Assembly: GCF_009834365.1 (NCBI RefSeq)
Contig: NZ_CP041348.1
Span: 2,827,001-2,891,000, forward strand
DNA length: 64,000 nt
Direction: 5' to 3'
Source: Komagataeibacter xylinus
GTDB lineage: Bacteria; Pseudomonadota; Alphaproteobacteria; Acetobacterales; Acetobacteraceae
Under the pieces are notes generated by a model. It ran no database searches. It was not told the origin of the DNA and saw only the letters and a program-made list of their open reading frames with translations. This document shows, one piece after another, positions 34,952-43,074 of the stretch (position 1 is its first letter; each line of letters opens with the position of its first letter). The position numbers were made by a program, and so were the translations under genes.

Positions 34952-36142
34952 ATGATGCGTATTGTCATGCTCTCGATGGGGGCGTTCGTCTGGCTGGTGA
35001 CCGAGGTGCTGCCCATCGGGCTGCTGACGGACATGGCGGCTGGCCTGCATGTCTCGCCCGGTCGCATCGGGCTGCTGGTCACGGGCTATGCCTGGCTGGT
35101 GGCGCTGACGGCCATCCCGCTCACGCTGCTGACCTCGGGGCTGGACCGGCGTACGCTCATGGCCGTGCTGCTGGGGCTGGCGGGGGTGATGGATATAGCC
35201 TGCGCCTTTGTCAGTCACTACGCACTCATGGCGGTGATGCGGGTCGCGCTGGCGCTCGGGCATGGCATTTTCTGGTCGATCATCGCGGGGGTTGCCGTGC
35301 GCCTCGCGCCCCATATGCCGGTGGCGCGTGCTACGGCATGGGCATTTACGGGGGTTGCGGTGGGCTTCGCCGGGGGGATTCCCCTGGCTGCGGCCATCGG
35401 GCAATGGCTGGGCTGGCGGGCGGCATTCGTGGTGTGCGGCATTGCGGCGCTGGCTATCATGGGCGGCGTTCTGACACTATTGCCGCCCCTGCCTTCGCAG
35501 CGCAGGCATCTTGATATTCCAGCTCTTCTGCGCCAACCGGTGCTGCGTTACATCGCTGTGCTGACCGCGCTGGTGGTGAGCGCCCACTTCACGGCCTATA
35601 CCTATATCATTCCGCTTCTGTCAGCCATACCGCACACGCCAGAACGGCTGGTGCCGCTGTTGCTGCTGGTCTATGGCGTAGCGGGAATCGGAGGCAACTG
35701 GTTGGGCGGTCGCCTGCCCTGGTCGGCGGGGCGTATGATTGGCATCGCCATGCTCGCCCTGATGGCAAGCCATGTGCTGCTGCTCGCCTCGGGCTGGTCT
35801 GCGTGGCTTGCGTGGGTGGATATGGCGGTATGGGGCATCATTGCCGCCCTGATCAATCTTGGCCCGCAAAGCTATGCCATTGAACTGGCCCCCCATCAGC
35901 GCGAAGCTGCCTGTTCGTTCTGTGTCACGGGCTTCAATAGCGGCATCGGCGCGGGCGCGCTGTGTGGCGGGGTGGTTCTGTCCAGCGCTGGCCCTTACGG
36001 GGTTCTGGCGTGGAGCGCAGGGCTGGCCGGGGTGGCTCTGGTCGCGTTGCGCGCAGGCAGGAGCTACGGCGGGCGGCATGTTTCCTCTGGCGGCGCGCTG
36101 CCCTATGCTGCGCCCTCCCCTGACCGGACCAGAACGTCATGA
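34952..36142 (+). CDS. MFS transporter, sugar-efflux/AraJ-like
   Basis: About 396 residues and 12 hydrophobic helices. The beginning (GAFVWLVTEVLPIGLL) and the helix-4 region (RVALALGHGIFWSIIAGVAVRLAP) are typical of the DHA1 group with SotB and AraJ. Substrate unknown; arabinose/IPTG-like sugars or drugs are exported by relatives. GGGAGG 10 bases upstream supports the ATG at 34952, and further in-frame upstream codons encode an unlikely extension. The stop overlaps the ATG of the DUF952 gene as ATGA. Confidence 0.87.
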   Translation: MMRIVMLSMGAFVWLVTEVLPIGLLTDMAAGLHVSPGRIGLLVTGYAWLVALTAIPLTLLTSGLDRRTLMAVLLGLAGVMDIACAFVSHYALMAVMRVALALGHGIFWSIIAGVAVRLAPHMPVARATAWAFTGVAVGFAGGIPLAAAIGQWLGWRAAFVVCGIAALAIMGGVLTLLPPLPSQRRHLDIPALLRQPVLRYIAVLTALVVSAHFTAYTYIIPLLSAIPHTPERLVPLLLLVYGVAGIGGNWLGGRLPWSAGRMIGIAMLALMASHVLLLASGWSAWLAWVDMAVWGIIAALINLGPQSYAIELAPHQREAACSFCVTGFNSGIGAGALCGGVVLSSAGPYGVLAWSAGLAGVALVALRAGRSYGGRHVSSGGALPYAAPSPDRTRTS

Positions 36143-36483
36143 CAGATCATATCGTCTATAAAATCCTGACTGCACCGGAGCATGAAGCATTTGCCCGCGT
36201 GGGCCTGTTCAAAGGCTCGCCGGCTGATGTAGCGGATGGCTTCATCCATTTCTCCACCGGGCCGCAGGTGCATGGCACGCTTGAAAAGCATTTTGCAGGC
36301 CAGAGCGGCCTTGTGCTGCTTGCGGTCGATCTTGGCCTGCTCGACCCGGCAGCAGTGCGCTGGGAGCCCTCACGCGGAGGGCAGCTTTTTCCGCACCTGT
36401 ATGCTCCCCTGCCTGTTGGCGCGGTTGTGGCCACGACTGCCGTAACCCGCGATGCACAGGGACGCGTGCAACTGCCGGTCTGA
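36139..36483 (+). CDS. DUF952 family protein
   Basis: A 114-residue protein with the family pattern: IVYKILTAPEHEAF at the start, then DGFIHFSTGPQVHGTLEKHF near residues 33-52, and WEPSRGGQLFPHLYAPLP near 75-92. DUF952 proteins are small and predicted to be ADP-ribosyltransferase-like in fold; function unknown. The start overlaps the MFS stop by four bases, so both are translated from one mRNA. Confidence 0.88.
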   Translation: MTDHIVYKILTAPEHEAFARVGLFKGSPADVADGFIHFSTGPQVHGTLEKHFAGQSGLVLLAVDLGLLDPAAVRWEPSRGGQLFPHLYAPLPVGAVVATTAVTRDAQGRVQLPV

Positions 36484-36502
36484 GCGGCCGGGTGCAGGCT
36501 GC

Positions 36503-37285
36503 CTATTCGGGGTCATGATCGCCTTCATCGGTTTCCACGCTGATCATGCCATCAATATCCGATAACGCGGCAACAAGGTGCGAGACGGGTCGCCTGCCGC
36601 GTACCTTGATGAACAGCGTGACCGTGCCATGGGCCGGCCTTTCATCTGGCGGTGGTAGCTCCGCATCGTGCTGTCGGTCGCGCAGATCCTGCAGGGTTTC
36701 AGGGTCGTGCAGGGATTGATCAGGCGGCTCGAGCTTGACGCGGGTAATGGTGAAACGCAGCCTGGTGCAGCGGATCAGGATCACGCGCAGCAGCCCTCGC
36801 CCATCAGGGTAGGACAGGAACAGCCCGACCGAGCGGGCGGCATGATCGCGTGGAATAAGGTGGCTGATGCGCGGAAAGCCGAGCATGATGATGAAATGGC
36901 CGATGGTTGTCGCTACCGCCAGCGTAATCAGCCCCGCCCCACAGGCCATGCCCAGTGCCGCAGTCAGCCAGACTGACGCAGCCGTGGTCAGCCCCCGCAC
37001 GATGTCACGCCGCATGAAGATGACCCCACCGCCAATGAACCCGATGCCCGATACCACCTGTGCCGCGATGCGTGAGGGGTCCAGCACGACACGCCCCGCA
37101 TCAAGGATGTTGTTGAACCCGTATTTTGACACCAGCATGAACAGCGCGGAGGCCACTCCCACCAGCGTGTAAGTGCGCAGGCCAGCGCTTTTTTGCCTGA
37201 ACTCCCGCTCCATCCCCACCAGTGCCGACAGGATGAAAGCAAGCACGAGTTCACCAAGCTGGAGCCAGCCTTCGCCTGATGACAT
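36503..37285 (-). CDS. MgtC/SapB family membrane protein
   Basis: About 260 residues. The MgtC domain covers the first ~150, with the signature LSALVGMEREFRQKSAGLRTYTLVGVASALF and VVSGIGFIGGGVIFM. A cytoplasmic C-terminal part of about 90 residues ends in an ACT-like fold (VTLFIKVRGRRPVSHLVAAL). MgtC-type proteins affect Mg2+ stress survival and ATP synthase. I set the start at the ATG at 37285 because MgtC proteins begin shortly before helix 1; a GTG at 37351 would add 22 residues. It converges with the DUF952 gene. Confidence 0.87.
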   Translation of the reverse strand: MSSGEGWLQLGELVLAFILSALVGMEREFRQKSAGLRTYTLVGVASALFMLVSKYGFNNILDAGRVVLDPSRIAAQVVSGIGFIGGGVIFMRRDIVRGLTTAASVWLTAALGMACGAGLITLAVATTIGHFIIMLGFPRISHLIPRDHAARSVGLFLSYPDGRGLLRVILIRCTRLRFTITRVKLEPPDQSLHDPETLQDLRDRQHDAELPPPDERPAHGTVTLFIKVRGRRPVSHLVAALSDIDGMISVETDEGDHDPE

Positions 37286-37453
37286 ATTGGCAAAAAGTGA
37301 CAAGGCTGCCCTCCCTTGCGTCAAACCATGCGCCTGTCTGTTAAACAGCACGGAGGAAGACCGGGTTGCGTGCCAGTCAGAGTAGTCCCGCTTTATTCAT
37401 GGTGATCTGGAGGAAAGGGTGAAGATTGCAATAAAACAGTGGATGGCGCGCGC

Positions 37454-38335
37454 ATGGCGATCATAAGCCTTCCCTCACGGCAGGAACTGGCACTGATGGG
37501 CGTAACACTGTTCTGGGGTGGCACGTTCCTGATCGTGCATGTCACGCTGCGACATTGCGGCCCCCTGTTTTTTGTGGGGTTGCGCTTCATGACAGCGGGT
37601 CTGATCGGCTGCACGGTTTTTCATCGTGCCCTGCGGCGGATAAGTCTGACCGAGATGGGCGCGGGCATGGCAATCGGCATCACCATATGGGCTGGTTACA
37701 CCCTGCAGACCTATGGGCTGCAAACCATCAGCAGCAGCCGTTCCGCTTTTCTGACCGCGCTCTATGTGCCGATCGTGCCCCTTTTGCAATGGATCGTGCT
37801 GCATAGGCCGCCACGCCTCATGAACTGGGTAGGGATCGGGCTGGCTTTTGGCGGGCTGATGCTGCTTGCAGGCGGGGGTGCCACGCAGGGTGGATTTGGC
37901 CGGGGTGAATGGGCCACCGTGCTGTGTGCCGTATCGGTGGCAGCCGAGATCATGCTGATCAGCCATTGTGCAACGTTGGGAGACAGCAGGCGTATAACCG
38001 TGGTGCAACTGCTGGTGGCCGGGCTCCTGGCCCTGCTGGCAATGCCGGTTGCGGGCGAGCGCCTGCCTGAATTTTCATGGATCTGGATTGCCGGGGGCGT
38101 AGGCCTTGGCGTGGGCAGCATGTTTGTGCAACTGGCCATGAACTGGGCGCAAAAAGCCGTCTCGCCCACGCGGGCTACCATTATCTACGCGGGTGAGCCC
38201 GTATGGGGTGGCGCTATCGGGCGCATGGCCAATGATCTGTTGCCAGCCACCTCGGTTCTGGGCGCGTGCTGTATTGTAGCAGGCGTGCTGGCAAGTGAAA
38301 TCAGGCTGCCTGCACGCCCGGAACCCAGGAAGTGA
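37454..38335 (+). CDS. EamA/DMT superfamily transporter
   Basis: About 293 residues with ten predicted helices in two EamA repeats (ALMGVTLFWGGTFLIVHVTLRHCGPLFFVGLRF at the start, SPTRATIIYAGEPVWGGAIGRM near 240). Relatives export amino acids, nucleobases or other metabolites; the substrate here is unknown. A GTG at 37439 is an alternative start. It is the last host gene before the prophage: phage lysis genes begin about 70 bases downstream on the opposite strand. Confidence 0.87.
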   Translation: MAIISLPSRQELALMGVTLFWGGTFLIVHVTLRHCGPLFFVGLRFMTAGLIGCTVFHRALRRISLTEMGAGMAIGITIWAGYTLQTYGLQTISSSRSAFLTALYVPIVPLLQWIVLHRPPRLMNWVGIGLAFGGLMLLAGGGATQGGFGRGEWATVLCAVSVAAEIMLISHCATLGDSRRITVVQLLVAGLLALLAMPVAGERLPEFSWIWIAGGVGLGVGSMFVQLAMNWAQKAVSPTRATIIYAGEPVWGGAIGRMANDLLPATSVLGACCIVAGVLASEIRLPARPEPRK

Positions 38336-38404
38336 TAAAGAATAAAAGCTTTTAGGCGCCGTTTTTTTAAGGTGGCGTTTCGTGAAGTTGCCAACTGACT
38401 GTTA

Positions 38405-38551
38405 TCACGCCGTCGGCGGCCCAAGACGTTCGCAGATCATTCGCTGCCGCCGCCAATAACGTAGCATAAAAAGCCCCCCAGCCAGCAGGCTCATGGTATT
38501 TCCCACCACAATGCCACAAAGGAAGGGAAATATCGTTGCAGCATGTTCCAT
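38405..38551 (-). CDS. Small single-helix membrane protein at the end of the prophage late region
   Basis: A 48-residue frame starting MEHAATIFPFLCGIVVGNTM. One hydrophobic helix (about residues 7-30) is followed by a basic stretch (RYWRRQR). AGGTGA 7 bases before the ATG supports translation. It lies just downstream of the lipoprotein gene on the same strand and is the last reading frame before the host EamA gene. It could be a spanin- or holin-like lysis accessory, but that is only position-based. Confidence 0.55.
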   Translation of the reverse strand: MEHAATIFPFLCGIVVGNTMSLLAGGLFMLRYWRRQRMICERLGPPTA

Positions 38552-38575
38552 ATTGCTTCACCTGCTCATGGTTCT

Positions 38576-39157
38576 TCAGGCACCATGTCTGGCCACGAAA
38601 ACCGTAATCTGCCCGACCGCTTCCTGCGCAGACACGGCTGTGCCAACTGCCGGACGCCGTGCCGTCATGTCCACCATGGCCTTGAGCAGCGAGATCAGCG
38701 TTGATGCGGCATTTGCTGTCGTTTTCGCCTCCGAGACCACAGTGCCCGACAGGCCAGAAGCCATGCCGGCGATGACGGCAATAATGAGTGTATTGATCTG
38801 CTCAATGTCAGATAAAATACTGTCAAACGCCGTGCGGATGCTGGTCGTGTCGTAACTTACGGATGTGCTTGACCCGGCGGCAGTCCCGAACGCATCAAGC
38901 GCCTCCCTGAGTGCTGCGATCACCGTATTGGCCAGCGCCACGTTTGCAGGCCCCATGGCCGCCGTGACAAATGAAAGACTGATGGCAGTATTGGCAAAGG
39001 ATACGATGGCATTCCCGTAATCCGTTACTTCAGCCACGTTCAGGGTGATGGTAGTGATCTTGCCCGCGCGAGTGAGCGTGCAGCCAGCGAGTGCACCGGC
39101 CATCAGCGTTCCCGCCCCCATGCGTAGCGCGCGCCGACGGGAGAGAAAAAGGTTCAT
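38576..39157 (-). CDS. Prophage lipoprotein, function unknown
   Basis: 193 residues with RRRALRMGAGTLMAGALAGC, a lipoprotein signal sequence with the lipobox LAGC (Cys26) and a preceding twin-arginine-like stretch. The mature part is rich in Ala, Thr, Ser and Ile with long helices (ANTVIAALREALDAFGTAAG, DSILSDIEQINTLIIAVIAGMASG). I do not recognise the family. Its location at the end of the late operon, behind the holin-like gene, suggests a role at the cell envelope, for example lysis or superinfection control. An intrinsic-terminator hairpin stands 17 bases upstream of the ATG. Confidence 0.65.
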   Translation of the reverse strand: MNLFLSRRRALRMGAGTLMAGALAGCTLTRAGKITTITLNVAEVTDYGNAIVSFANTAISLSFVTAAMGPANVALANTVIAALREALDAFGTAAGSSTSVSYDTTSIRTAFDSILSDIEQINTLIIAVIAGMASGLSGTVVSEAKTTANAASTLISLLKAMVDMTARRPAVGTAVSAQEAVGQITVFVARHGA

Positions 39158-39173
39158 GTGCCTGATTCCTATG

Positions 39174-39194
39174 AAAAACCGCCCTGACGGCGGT
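39174..39194 (-). terminator. Terminator-like hairpin directly upstream of the prophage lipoprotein gene
   Basis: ACCGCC-GTCAG-GGCGGT followed by TTTT on the minus strand. It stands between co-oriented late genes, 17 bases before the lipoprotein start. Confidence 0.65.
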
Positions 39195-39292
39195 GAGATG
39201 GACCTGACTTATTTTTGCCGTAATAAAAGGCAGAATGGGGTTTGCAGCTTCGGCTCACATCGGCCATCCACCTAGCGCCGGAGCTGCACCCC

Positions 39293-39634
39293 CTATTCTT
39301 CCAGTATTTCGGGCCTGCCCTTCCTGTTCAGAACCGGGATGCCCGCGGCGGTTACGGCCTGCTTGGCGGCAGGCTTGTCGGCAAGCGGTACACGCACGCC
39401 TGACTGCCCCGGCTTGAAGTGATTTTCCGCCCAGCCGATATTCAGCCCGATGGTGGTCATAAGCTGATAGGCCACGGCCCACCGGCTGCCCGCATGCGGC
39501 GGCGGGATGATGGCAGCGGCGGCACTACAGGCGAAGACGAAGATCGCGGCATAGAGCGTATATTGTTCCGGCACTTCGGCCAGCAGGAGCGCGATGACGG
39601 CTCCGAGGCCACCCAGTTTTGCGGTCGTGTTCAT
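39293..39634 (-). CDS. Holin-like membrane protein
   Basis: 113 residues starting MNTTAKLGGLGAVIALLLAEV. Two hydrophobic segments (about 6-20 and 26-46, YTLYAAIFVFACSAAAAII) are followed by a hydrophilic C-terminal half. Size, two helices and the place beside lysozyme-like genes suggest a holin of the prophage lysis cassette. The ATG at 39634 follows the stop of the upstream gene by one base, so earlier in-frame starts were rejected. Confidence 0.6.
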   Translation of the reverse strand: MNTTAKLGGLGAVIALLLAEVPEQYTLYAAIFVFACSAAAAIIPPPHAGSRWAVAYQLMTTIGLNIGWAENHFKPGQSGVRVPLADKPAAKQAVTAAGIPVLNRKGRPEILEE

Positions 39635-39635
39635 G

Positions 39636-39965
39636 TCATGCCTCAATAGCCTGTGCGAACAGGGCGACGTGTTGTAGTTCAACGTCCCCTGCCTCAAGCG
39701 CTGTGTTGTAGTGAGTTTTCCAGAACCGGTATTGCCCGACAGCATCATCGGCATCAGGCGCGCGGTAGCATTTCAGCCGGGCCCGGATGGCAGACAGGCC
39801 CAGCGCCGGACCGCCACCCCGCACCAGCGCGCGGTAGCCGGTTTCGGCCAGCGCGATGCCTGCGAACAGGTTGACCGCAGCGGGTCCGCCAAGGCCGATG
39901 AACGCCAGCGCCGGTGCGATGATGCGGGCCTTGAGGTCGGCCAGTAGGCCCGGCGCGGCCATCAT
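39636..39965 (-). CDS. Phage lysozyme-like protein, short
   Basis: 109 residues. The segment LFAGIALAETGYRALVRGGGPALG resembles the LL-G-ALQES...RQ-GGPALG catalytic-helix region of a family of phage lysozyme-like proteins. YRFWKTHYNT near residue 80 matches their conserved YWKRHYNT end. The usual middle part is shorter, so it may be a compact or decayed enzyme. The ATG overlaps the stop of the gene upstream (TGATG). Confidence 0.45.
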   Translation of the reverse strand: MMAAPGLLADLKARIIAPALAFIGLGGPAAVNLFAGIALAETGYRALVRGGGPALGLSAIRARLKCYRAPDADDAVGQYRFWKTHYNTALEAGDVELQHVALFAQAIEA

Positions 39966-40390
39966 CACCCATGCCCGAACGCACGCTTGCAGAACGACCA
40001 TGCTGCATCACCAATCTGCCCCCAGCCCAGCAGGCCGGTTGCGAGAACGATGAAGGTCATGGTCACCCAAGAGGTCAGTTTCAGTCCGCCTTCGATGCGG
40101 GCCAGCCTGCCCGATATGTCCGCGTCCCGTTTGGTGGCGGTGTCGGTCATGTCGTCCACCCGCTCCATGATCTCGCGCCGGGTCTGTGCCCCGGTATCGG
40201 CCATTGATTTTGTCAGGTCGCGTCGCAGGTCCGCAAACTGGACAGACAGAGTATTCAGCCCGTCACGCAGGTTATCGTGGCCGCCCTCGACCTTCGCCAA
40301 CCGCTCACGCACGCGGGCCAGATCCTCGATCGTAGCGCAGCGCTGGGGCACGACAGGACCGCCCTGCGTCAGGGGTATTGTTTCGCTCAT
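39965..40390 (-). CDS. Phage protein with coiled coil and C-terminal membrane helix
   Basis: 141 residues starting MSETIPLTQGGPVVPQRC. Residues about 20-95 form a long heptad-rich helix (ARVRERLAKVEGGHDNLRDGLNTL...), followed by one transmembrane helix (SWVTMTFIVLATGLLGWG). This plan is common among phage lysis accessory proteins such as i-spanins. A terminator-like hairpin ends 13-20 bases upstream, and the ATG at 40402 that lies at the edge of its U-run is an alternative start. Confidence 0.6.
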   Translation of the reverse strand: MSETIPLTQGGPVVPQRCATIEDLARVRERLAKVEGGHDNLRDGLNTLSVQFADLRRDLTKSMADTGAQTRREIMERVDDMTDTATKRDADISGRLARIEGGLKLTSWVTMTFIVLATGLLGWGQIGDAAWSFCKRAFGHG

Positions 40391-40402
40391 TCGTTTTCTC
40401 AT

Positions 40403-40425
40403 AAAAAAACCGCCCGGATGGGCGG
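40403..40425 (-). terminator. Terminator-like hairpin upstream of the coiled-coil lysis gene
   Basis: CCGCCC-ATCC-GGGCGG followed by TTTTTTT on the minus strand (stem 40410-40415 with 40420-40425). It lies between two co-oriented late genes, just before the next start codon. Confidence 0.75.
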
Positions 40426-40453
40426 CGTGGTAGGCGCGGAATGTGCAGGCCGT

Positions 40454-40870
40454 TCAGGTCATGGCGGACGTGGGCGTAATGCCAAGCGCCTGATCAATCT
40501 GCACCAGGCCGAGATGGCCGCCCCCGTTCTCGATGGTCACAATGCCACAGATCAGGCGCGCCATCGTGGCCGGGTCATGCAGGTCCAGCACGGTATCAGG
40601 CTGCACGCCCATCTGACGGCACAGGCTAGCGATATAGGCGCTTGTGATGTTTTCAGTCGCGGGGGCATAGACCGATATGATGCTGGCAACCGTGGTCAGG
40701 CCGCGCTCCGCGTAGCGCAGGAGTTGGGTCCGCAGGGCCTGTATGCCGTCCGCCATGGTCGGGAAGGCCGCAAAGCGCGGGTTGCTCACGCCGGCTTCCA
40801 GATGCGCGCCGGGCTGGTGCGCATAGTTCAGGTTGCCGGGGTTGTTGTTGCGGATGCCGCGCGAAGTCAT
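40454..40870 (-). CDS. Phage muramidase-like protein (structural protein P5/lytic transglycosylase type)
   Basis: 138 residues starting MTSRGIRNNNPGNLNY. The RGIRNNNPGN motif and FPTMADGIQALRTQLLRY are the hallmarks of a phage-associated peptidoglycan lytic family (PRD1 P5-like). VYAPATENITSAYIASLCRQMG near 70-90 is also typical. It is the best candidate for the prophage endolysin. Start and stop overlap the neighbouring genes (ATGA with the gene ending at 40867). Confidence 0.78.
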   Translation of the reverse strand: MTSRGIRNNNPGNLNYAHQPGAHLEAGVSNPRFAAFPTMADGIQALRTQLLRYAERGLTTVASIISVYAPATENITSAYIASLCRQMGVQPDTVLDLHDPATMARLICGIVTIENGGGHLGLVQIDQALGITPTSAMT

Positions 40871-41232
40871 GTCGTCGCTCCTGTCGTAGCAGTTGCCGTC
40901 ATCACATCCGTGGGCTGGGCAGGTAGGGCGGTGCTGGTGGTGTCGGTGCCGCTGGCAATCGCGCTGACTGCCAGCACATAGGCCTTCATGTCAGCCGTGA
41001 ATGTCTCGCCCATCGCGGCGGCAAGGCTGGCCTGCTGCTGTATCCAATTTTCCGCTACCGTCGCCTGCGCCTGCAAGGAGTTTACAAGCGCGTTCTGCGC
41101 TGCCGTATATTCAGCTTCGCTGCAAGCAACGCATCCAGCTGGTATTGGCTGCTTGTCATCAGTCCAGGCATACACAACTTCGACTGTTCCTGATGCGCTT
41201 TTCTGTATCGCGTATATCATGGTATCACTCAC
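40867..41232 (-). CDS. Tail fibre assembly-like protein
   Basis: 121 residues. The start (MIYAIQKSASGTVEVVYAWTDDKQPIPAGCVACSEAEYTAAQN) resembles small proteins encoded behind phage tail fibres, and helical segments follow (VAENWIQQQASLAAAMG). It overlaps the tail fibre gene by 8 bases and the endolysin gene by 4, so it is part of the same mRNA. Likely a chaperone or accessory of the fibre; no catalytic motif is seen. Confidence 0.55.
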   Translation of the reverse strand: MSDTMIYAIQKSASGTVEVVYAWTDDKQPIPAGCVACSEAEYTAAQNALVNSLQAQATVAENWIQQQASLAAAMGETFTADMKAYVLAVSAIASGTDTTSTALPAQPTDVMTATATTGATT

Positions 41233-42448
41233 TCACGGCAATATAGGAAAGTATCGCTGACCAGCCTATTGCGGTATTATTCCCATTTTCTGCTACGGTC
41301 CGAATTACGTAATCGCCAGCATCAAGCGTCAAAATTCCTGTAGCATATATGCATGACGCCGTAGTTGTATCGCCGGAGCCAAATGTGGTGAATGTTGTAC
41401 CGTCGGAACTGTATTGCAGTTCAACTTGCGACTGTCCGCTGGTAACTTTCGCATAGTTCGAGCATCCAGTTACAAGAAATGTTGCACTTCGCTTCAGCGT
41501 TACGTTGCACGTTGCGTAAATAGTGTTCCCGTTCCCACCGCTTGCATGGGAATACGCGCTATTTGCTTGAACGATTTGCCCAGATGGAATGTAGTTCTGC
41601 GTAGTCCCATCGGACATCGTGGCGATCAGCGTACCGCTCGCATCCTCCTGCACGCCCGTGATGCGGACATTCGTGGACCCGGATGCAATAACAGACCCGA
41701 CATAACGCCCTTCTGCCGTCTCCGCGTTCAGAGCGCTCTTGCCAGTGAAATCCTCGGTATCGGGCACCTCGGTCTCACCCGTGAACGTGACCGGGCCGTT
41801 CACTGTCTGGGCCTGTGGGTCAGCCAGCTTCAGGCGACCGGCGAGATCGGCCTGGAGTTCGGGAATGGTCTCGTAAAACGGCGCGCCTTCGGCCTGTGCA
41901 ATCATGTCCGCCGTAATGGCGGTGGCCGCTGCCGGGACCGTGATGGTCCATAGCGGATACGCGCCATCAGGCACGGTCGTAGCAATGCCGAGCTGCGCCA
42001 TGTCCTGCCGCACGGTTGGCGCCGTCTTGCCGCTGTTATCCGCCCCGGCATAGGTCACGGATGGGTCGGCAGCATTGTAGAAGGGCAGCACGGTGTCATC
42101 CGTATCCACCGTGGCGGGCGTGGCATAGACCGTATAAGTGCCCCCTGCCCCCGGCACGGTGAGCGTGACCGGATCACGGCTGATATGCTGGCGCACCAGC
42201 ACGCTGCCATTGGCGGCCAGCGTGCCATAGGCGGTCGCATCCACTACGCCTGCCGCAAGCAGCGAACCGGGCGCGATTATGACAGTAAGCCCGGTGCCCG
42301 GCGTGCAGGCAAAGCCGCCAGCGGCCACGGTATCATCGCCATAGGCCATGCCCGCAAGGTGGCCGAGGCCCACGAAAGCGTTGCGCTGCGCGTTGAGCAG
42401 GTCGCTATCAAGCGGGATCTGCGCGGGGTAGACGATCTGTCTGTCCAT
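41225..42448 (-). CDS. Prophage tail fibre protein
   Basis: 407 residues. The N-terminal ~180 (MDRQIVYPAQIPLDSDLLNAQRNAFVGLGHL, AAGGFACTPGTGLTVIIAPG) look like the baseplate-attachment part of tail fibres. A repeat-like middle follows (LADPQAQTVNGPVTFTGET). The last ~130 residues are a beta-rich, Ser/Thr-rich tip (SYSHASGGNGNTIYATCNVT...). The 3' third of the gene (about 41225-41600) is clearly lower in GC than the rest, as often seen in exchanged receptor-binding tips. It follows the gpI-like gene directly. Confidence 0.75.
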   Translation of the reverse strand: MDRQIVYPAQIPLDSDLLNAQRNAFVGLGHLAGMAYGDDTVAAGGFACTPGTGLTVIIAPGSLLAAGVVDATAYGTLAANGSVLVRQHISRDPVTLTVPGAGGTYTVYATPATVDTDDTVLPFYNAADPSVTYAGADNSGKTAPTVRQDMAQLGIATTVPDGAYPLWTITVPAAATAITADMIAQAEGAPFYETIPELQADLAGRLKLADPQAQTVNGPVTFTGETEVPDTEDFTGKSALNAETAEGRYVGSVIASGSTNVRITGVQEDASGTLIATMSDGTTQNYIPSGQIVQANSAYSHASGGNGNTIYATCNVTLKRSATFLVTGCSNYAKVTSGQSQVELQYSSDGTTFTTFGSGDTTTASCIYATGILTLDAGDYVIRTVAENGNNTAIGWSAILSYIAVSE

Positions 42449-43074
42449 CAGTCAAGGGTCTCCACGTCCTGCACCCAGGCAATCGTGCCTGCGGGCATGA
42501 CGGCTGCGATGCGGGTCAGGGTCTGGGTTGCGGGCTGGCTGGTATCGCCCGTGGGGAGTTGGGCAAAAAGCTGGAACGGCGCGCCACGCGAGCCATAGCG
42601 CAGGGCGGCCACGCCGTAGCCGTAGCCACCGCCAATGGCCGGGCCGCCCAGCGTGCCCAGCCCCTTGCAGTCGGCAGCATTGCGCGGTTCGATCATGCGG
42701 CCTGCGGTGCCCACTTCATCGGCCATCACGTTCACCACGTCGGGCCGGGTGCCAAGCGAGGGGAACAGGGCTTCCTCAATGCGGGTTCGGAAGGCGTTGT
42801 CGCTCTCGCCCGTGCCGCGGGTAAGTGTCGTGCCAAAGAAGTCAGCGGCGAACATATCCAGAAACGCGCCGGTCATGGTGGCGAGACGGGTCTGGTCCGT
42901 CGTGCTTGCCAGCAGGCCCCACACCCACGCAAACACGCTGCCAAAGCCCTGCAGCAGCGCGTTGAGCACCGGGGCCTGTTCCGTCTCGCCCGTGCCGGGC
43001 ACTGCCGGGAACCAGCCGGTGGGCAGCAGGGCACGGATGCGCAGCGCGAAGCCGTTCTGTGTCGTATCAGCCAA
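42448..43074 (-). CDS. Baseplate protein, tail protein I/gp48-like
   Basis: 208 residues. LRALLPTGWFPAVPG at the start and LATMTGAFLDMFAADFFGTTLTR near 65-87 fit the small baseplate proteins (P2 gpI, Mu gp48, YmfQ-like) that always follow gpJ. The gene overlaps the gpJ gene by 8 bases and shares one base with the start of the tail fibre gene. Confidence 0.72.
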   Translation of the reverse strand: MADTTQNGFALRIRALLPTGWFPAVPGTGETEQAPVLNALLQGFGSVFAWVWGLLASTTDQTRLATMTGAFLDMFAADFFGTTLTRGTGESDNAFRTRIEEALFPSLGTRPDVVNVMADEVGTAGRMIEPRNAADCKGLGTLGGPAIGGGYGYGVAALRYGSRGAPFQLFAQLPTGDTSQPATQTLTRIAAVMPAGTIAWVQDVETLD

